NCBI GenBank assembly: GCA_030512295.1
Contig: JAULSR010000010.1
Coordinates: forward strand, 372,001 to 436,000
From: Bombardia bombarda
Taxonomy: Eukaryota > Ascomycota > Sordariomycetes > Sordariales > Lasiosphaeriaceae
Length of the DNA: 64,000 bases
Reading direction: 5' to 3'
This document shows, one piece after another, positions 58,977 through 64,000 of the stretch. Position 1 is the first letter of the stretch. Each line of letters starts with the position of its first letter. The notes below the pieces were generated by a model. That model ran no database searches and was not told where the DNA came from. It saw nothing but the letters and a program-made list of their open reading frames with translations. The translations under genes were made by a program, and so were the position numbers.

Positions 58977-61022
58977 CTATATCGCTCTCCCCACGCTCTT
59001 CTGCCTTCCTACTCCTTGTCCTTGCCCTGGCCCTTGCCCAAGAGCAGCCGCCTGCGCCATCTCGCGCTCCCTCCGCTCGCGCCAGTTTTGCGTAGGAGAC
59101 TCCCTCGGCTCCGGCGGTCCATCGACACGCGACGCGGCCGGCCCGACATCAGGCCCCGGATCGCTCCAGTCGCCCATGCTTATCCCGCTCGAGTACTTTG
59201 ACGTGAAGCTGTCGTGCCTCGTGCGGGCGCCGGGCGGGCGGCGCACGCTGCCTGCTTTAACAATACCCGCCCCGCCGCCGCCGCCACCCATTTGACTCGA
59301 GCCTCGCACATCGCTGCTGCCGGCTGTACCAGCAGTGCTGCTACTACCACTACTGCTAGGAGCGTCGCGAGCCCCGGCCATCAGCAGCACGGGCCTCTCG
59401 AGGTCGAACGGATCCGAGCGGAACTTGTTGCGGCGGCCTGGGATGGAGGACCCTTCTTCGGATATGGAGCTGTCGCGGGTGCTGTAGAGCGCGCTGGTTT
59501 CCCGCCGCGGCGCTGCTGCCGTGTTGCTGCTGACGGACTGCCCGCGGGATCGCCGCATGTCAGAGACGTAGGTGCCGGGCTTGCCCAGCGCTGGCGGCGG
59601 GTCTCTGATGGCGTTTGCATCGCTAAAGGGGTTGACGTTGTTGCTGTTGTTGTTATTGTTGGCCTGGTTAACGACTAGGGGAGCTGGCTGCGCCGAGGCG
59701 TGTGCGAGGGCATTGGCATCGCTGAACGGATTGTCGCCGCCCGCGCTGTTGCTAAAGTTGAGGTTGAGCCCATTCAGGAAGTGGTCCGTCGACCCGGCGC
59801 TGCCGTTCTTGCGCGCGATGCCGGCAGCGCGACGCTGGGCCTCGCGGTCCAGCTCGCGGTCGTCCATGCTAAGGAGGGTGAGGAAGTCTGGCTGCGCGCC
59901 GACCGCAGTCGGCTGCCTCTTCTCTCTTGCGCTGCCCATGGCGGGCAAGCGCTCCCTATCGGCGTTTTTGTCGCGCAGACGCCAGTTGAAGTTCATGTCG
60001 GCCGTCAAGCGTGTCCACCAGTCTACAAAGCGATCCTTGGTTGTCACCTGGGTGCCGTCTCCGAGGGCTGATGAGTTTGCTCGGCTGTGGGTGCTAACCG
60101 GGTCCATGAACTGGGAGTTGCCGCGGTTGAGGTTGACGTTGCTCTTGGACACCAGGTGGTTCATGTTACCCCGGATCCTCCTTGCATTGTAGCCTAGGGC
60201 TGCCTTGAGCTTTTCGCCTGCGGTTGTTGGTCCGATGCTACTGCGGCTGAAGACGTACGACCCCTTTTCATTTCGGCGGTCATATGATGGCGATGTGTCC
60301 AGCGGCGTCAGAAGCGTGCTTCGCCTTCTCTTCACCACTCGCCTCCTCCACCACCAAACGAAGAAAGCCACTATGCTGATGGCCACGACTCCACCAATGA
60401 CGCCCCCGGCTACGGCCACTGTCGATTGGACCGCATTGGTGTTTGGATTGGCAACCGCGCTGACAGCAGAGTTTGTCGAAGACGTGCCTGTGGTAGCCTC
60501 GGCCGCCACACTGCTGGTTGATGTTTGAGTGCTTAAAATAGAGGTCAGAAACGAAGGCTGAACGCTGGTGCTTAAAGCCGGCGAAGATGTCGTGTCTGGA
60601 GGAGATGACGAGGATGAGCTCAGTACTCCATCTGTTGTCGAAGCTGTTGTGCTGCTATCAGTTTCACTAGGCTGCGATTGGGGCTGTAGTTCTGTCGACA
60701 CCGGGGTTGTCACTGCAGATGCAGAACTAGCCAGAGGGGAAACCGAGGACGACGCAACAGAGGGAGGTTGTGCCAGGGCCACTGCTTGCAATAGACTTGT
60801 GCTTGGAACTGGGGGGATATTCGCCGTACTCGTTGAGCTTGAAGAACCAGTCTCCGCGGGCGACGCTGCAGTTTCTATCTTTTCTTGCAAGGGACCGTTC
60901 GGAGCCCCGGTGGGTGTTGTTAAGGTTCCCGTAGGCGTTTGGCCGACACCTGAGGTCGATCTTGGGCGTAATATGCAAACCTTCCCATTGATAGTCGTTG
61001 TTCCCCCCGCCGTAGTCGACAT
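58977..61022 (-). CDS. single-pass Ser/Thr-rich membrane protein with NPFSD motifs
   Basis: I do not recognise a named family. One exon encodes 681 residues. Residues 1-200 are Ser/Thr/Pro-rich and mucin-like, suited to O-glycosylation outside the cell. One hydrophobic span (about 201-224) is followed by a strong stop-transfer cluster (RRRVVKRRR). The 450-residue cytosolic tail contains two exact NPFSDANA copies (from N431 and N464), separated by an Asn-rich spacer; NPFx(1,2)D is the endocytic signal bound by Sla1. The architecture resembles fungal wall-stress sensors and Mid2/Axl2-like proteins. No cleavable signal peptide is seen, so either the span is a reverse signal-anchor or an upstream exon is missing. 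The ATG at 61022 is the first in the frame. Confidence 0.7.
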   Translation of the reverse strand: MSTTAGGTTTINGKVCILRPRSTSGVGQTPTGTLTTPTGAPNGPLQEKIETAASPAETGSSSSTSTANIPPVPSTSLLQAVALAQPPSVASSSVSPLASSASAVTTPVSTELQPQSQPSETDSSTTASTTDGVLSSSSSSPPDTTSSPALSTSVQPSFLTSILSTQTSTSSVAAEATTGTSSTNSAVSAVANPNTNAVQSTVAVAGGVIGGVVAISIVAFFVWWWRRRVVKRRRSTLLTPLDTSPSYDRRNEKGSYVFSRSSIGPTTAGEKLKAALGYNARRIRGNMNHLVSKSNVNLNRGNSQFMDPVSTHSRANSSALGDGTQVTTKDRFVDWWTRLTADMNFNWRLRDKNADRERLPAMGSAREKRQPTAVGAQPDFLTLLSMDDRELDREAQRRAAGIARKNGSAGSTDHFLNGLNLNFSNSAGGDNPFSDANALAHASAQPAPLVVNQANNNNNSNNVNPFSDANAIRDPPPALGKPGTYVSDMRRSRGQSVSSNTAAAPRRETSALYSTRDSSISEEGSSIPGRRNKFRSDPFDLERPVLLMAGARDAPSSSGSSSTAGTAGSSDVRGSSQMGGGGGGAGIVKAGSVRRPPGARTRHDSFTSKYSSGISMGDWSDPGPDVGPAASRVDGPPEPRESPTQNWRERREREMAQAAALGQGPGQGQGVGRQKSVGRAI

Positions 61023-64000
61023 CTTGATATTCCCGCGCTTTCAAAAACTTATAGCGATTCCAGTCGCTCTCAGGTTAAGAAAAGGTAGGCTAAACATAAA
61101 ATAGCAAAAAGACACACAAGAATAAAGAGGGAAGAAACGAATATGGGTCATCGACCTCTAGGGCCATCTAAGTCATTGCAAGATCATGAACTCGGGTCAG
61201 GAGGAAAGAACAAAAAGGGAGGTTTCCGTCAAAGGACAAGGAAACAACGGGAAAGCGGCTAAACACCAAGCTAGAAACTGGTGGTGAGGTGAGCGGGTGA
61301 ATTGACGAAGAGTCCATGAAGAGACGGGATAGATGGAAAATCGGGAGGCATATGGAAGATGGAAGAGACCCAGCCGAGTCGCACCTAGTGCGGGTCGAGG
61401 ACAAAGAAAGAGCAGGAGAGCGTTGCTTCAGCAATGTCCATCCATCCAGCTCGACTGAGCACGGCACGAATGGTGAACACTCTTTGAAGTCTGTAACCTA
61501 GCACAGGCATTGACCCCGTGGCAGCATGAAGATTGGCGACTGTTTGATGGGATGGGAAGCGAGCACTAGGATTGGTCGGGGGCGATACTAGCCGAGCTGT
61601 TGTTAGAGACGATAAGTGCAGAAGGGGGGGCTCGAGGGCGCATCCATGAGGCTCTCTGGCCGATGGCGTGCCCCTCCGACCCCAAGAGGGGAGGATGCAA
61701 GAGTCGCTTTGACGAGCTAGCCCCTGTCCTGCGACACTTGTGAGGCACGTACCAATGCCTCGGAGCACCCTCCCTTGCGGGATGCGGGGAGTTCACCTTG
61801 AGATAAAATGGCCTCAGCGCAAAACGTACTTCCAGACATGGCAATGACGCTCTCCATACGATGATGCGTTCAGTTGCTCAGATGGTGCATCTGAATTGCA
61901 CGGGCTTGTTTTTTGACCACTGGTAAGGAAGCAAGCAGTAATCTGACAGCAAAGCTGTCCATCCCCAATGGGAGACAAAGTATCAAAGAAAAAGAAGGTA
62001 ACTGGATTGATATTGTCGCCGCGCTGGCTGAAACGTGGCTTAGTCGGCGTTGACAGCGGCTGGCAGAGGCAACGCCCGAGATTTCATGATTTCTCATGAT
62101 CTCTCTTCCATCTCAGCTGTTCAGTCGTGGGGTCGGTCGCCTTTCATCGACTGTTGCCTGTTTGTTCAGTTTAATTTACTTCCCTCTTTCTCACCAGCAC
62201 TTGACCAGCAAGTGTTACGAAACATGGCATTTGTGGGAAGAGTGGTGGGAAAAGGCATGCGGGTTTCCAAGTATCCGGTGCGACGATGCGATGGTGGTGA
62301 TGTGGTACAGCGAGTAAAAAGGTACCGTATGTACGGATATCCAGCGCGCGGTGCACAGGCCTGCAAGCCAAGCTTGTTCCGTAACAACTCCGTGCTGGAT
62401 CTGCCGTATATCAAACCGCGGGTAAAAGACTGCAACAAAGAACAAGCAAGCTATAGCGTAGAATACTAAAAGAGAAAAGACCGCCCACGATCTTCTGGCT
62501 TCCTTCCACCTGGCTTGGTGATACCTGATAGGGGGCTTGGCCAGAAGCTGTAAGAGACAAGAGACAAGAAGAGAAAACAAAACTGAAATGACGATGATGG
62601 GCAGGCACCTCCCCGCCGAGCCCGCCTCCTACGTATGTCTGCGCACGGCTCTCTTTCTCACACGTGGTTAACGAGAATAGATTTGGGGAAGGAACAAAGA
62701 AGGAGCAGGCAGCCAGCTCCCCATGATGCAATTCGCACACGATCGATCAGGCTCGATAAAATGGTTGCGCTGCACGCCCACCAAAAGGGGCAAACCGGGA
62801 TAATGATTGGGAAGCGGATTTTAGCAATCCGGTAACGGCCTCTACCAGAAATCTGTCATGGTGCCCTTGCCCTGAACTGCAGGGCAGTCCATGCTTGGTT
62901 CGCCGCGTTGGGACAAGATCGTGGGCGCTGAAGGTTGCTGGTAGGTCAACTGCTGCTGGGTGGTCAGCAACGCAACAGGGCAGCCCGGAGGGCGGAGGGG
63001 GAAGTGGAAGGGCGGGGTCGGCTGCCACTCACCATGGATTGCCCGCTGATGTTGTTGCTACACTAACAACTGCCACTGCATCTCCCCTACCTAACTACCT
63101 TAAGGTAGGTACGTTTCTGGTGCTCGTTGCCGAGCATCCATCCTGTGGAAGATTCAACAGGGTGCATTCACCGTTTGTTCATCGGTTGTCGAAGCCCAGC
63201 CATGAGCTTTATCAAACCCGACAACATACGAATAGCGGCCAGTAAAATACCTTGATAAACTGAAGGTGCTAACTGTTAAGGCGGCGACTCCTCACCTACC
63301 TTACCTTAGTACCGTATCTTTGGCTTCCCCTCCATCTCCACTACCCGTCTACCCGCCTACCCGCCCGCCCGCCAATTCGGAATATCGTTACGGGATCCTC
63401 GAGGCGATGCGAAGCGTGGCCCAAGCGGCACCGGTCTGGACTTGCATCATCTGGTCGGTCTCGGTCTGAGTTGACGAGGAAGCTGAGAAGGAAAGCTTGG
63501 GAAGGTGGCACGTCTACGTCGCCGCTGCCAGTCGCACCCCCTCCCCCCCTTCCGAGTGAATTGCAATGTTTGGCAATCTCGCCCACCTGAGTAAGTGAAC
63601 CGTCATTTGTCTTCCTATGTCATCTACTGGCCACGGCCTGAGGGGCGCCGTGATGTGACGGAAAAGTGGTTACTATTCTGTACTGCAAACTTGCTACGGC
63701 CTCTCATGGTCATAACTTGCTTGATGCAAACAACCGATCTCTAAGCACCTTGCCTAGATCTACTCTGTATCCTCTGCTCCTGTGCGATGGGCTGTTTAGT
63801 CGGTCAAGCTTGCCTGCTACCTCTCTGAAGATGGCGAGATCAGCCCATTGTCTAATCCAATATTCGTACATTTAGTCCCGAACGGTCCGGCGAGGACAGA
63901 ACCACCCAAGGATGTCCCGCCGCCAACGCCCGTCAACTTTCCCCGGTGCTATCCCCAGGTCCAGCCCCGTGGCTCCCGGGAACGGGACCCGAGCTTGCCT
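61023..64000. other. intergenic to right edge
   Basis: About 3 kb upstream of the membrane-protein gene. Frames of up to about 140 codons are open on both strands, but none has motifs. TACCTAAC/TTAAGGTAGGTA-type motifs cluster at 63087-63112 and 63293-63312, including the palindrome TACCTTAAGGTA. Confidence 0.5.

Noticed and set aside
1..64000. CRISPR arrays, secondary-metabolite cluster, intact transposon or viral insertion
   Set aside because: No regularly spaced repeats, no PKS/NRPS/terpene enzymes, no transposase or reverse-transcriptase motifs were seen on either strand.

Overview
This window is nuclear DNA of a filamentous ascomycete (Pezizomycotina), most probably a Sordariomycete. 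The signs are short 50-80 nt spliceosomal introns with GTRNGY donors, CTRAY-like branch sites and YAG acceptors, GC-rich coding DNA, long intergenic spacers, and a conserved set of single-copy fungal housekeeping genes. No bacterial operon, CRISPR array, intact transposon or secondary-metabolite cluster is visible. I could not run any search; family names rest on motifs read from the translations, and all exon joints were worked out by hand from splice sites and reading phase.

Layout: GAA1 (5' end only, minus, 1-279); rhomboid protease RBD2 (minus, 833-2116); mitochondrial aconitase ACO1 (minus, 3376-5979); ribosome-biogenesis zinc finger BUD20 (plus, 8413-8890); an HAD 'Swiss Army Knife' RNA-repair-like protein with RGG and polyQ/N tail (plus, 9582-11786); a tRNA-Ser-like Pol III gene lacking its anticodon arm (12698-12764); an unknown coiled-coil, probably tail-anchored protein built on 42-bp repeats (minus, 13593-14716); an FBXO21-like F-box protein (minus, 15128-17348); cytosolic threonyl-tRNA synthetase THS1 (plus, 18006-21060); phosphatidylserine synthase CHO1 (minus, 21907-22779); a UCH37/BAP1-like deubiquitinase (minus, 24264-26166); nucleoporin POM152 (plus, 27605-31507); response regulator/HSF-type factor SKN7 (plus, 36942-39399); eIF2B epsilon GCD6 (plus, 44206-46458); a metzincin-type metalloprotease with jacalin-like tail (minus, 47434-49962); a Whi5/Nrm1-like G1/S repressor (plus, 55487-56678); and a single-pass Ser/Thr-rich membrane protein with two NPFSD motifs (minus, 58977-61022).

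The genes do not form one pathway. Divergent pairs sharing one upstream region are ACO1/BUD20, F-box/THS1 and the UCH enzyme/POM152. THS1 and GCD6, both tied to translation and amino-acid sensing, each carry a perfect TGACTCA (Gcn4/CPC1 site) within about 160 bp of their start codons. ACO1 has two closely spaced CCAAT boxes upstream, fitting CCAAT-binding-complex/HapX iron control known for fungal aconitases.

The least explained parts are the truncated tRNA; the repeat-built coiled-coil gene, where a frame-preserving 66-nt intron holds the only stop codon separating a soluble from a membrane-anchored form; the roughly 5 kb gene-poor flanks on both sides of SKN7; and an AT-rich stretch at about 51.25-54.9 kb that shares a short diverged repeat with 32.1 kb.
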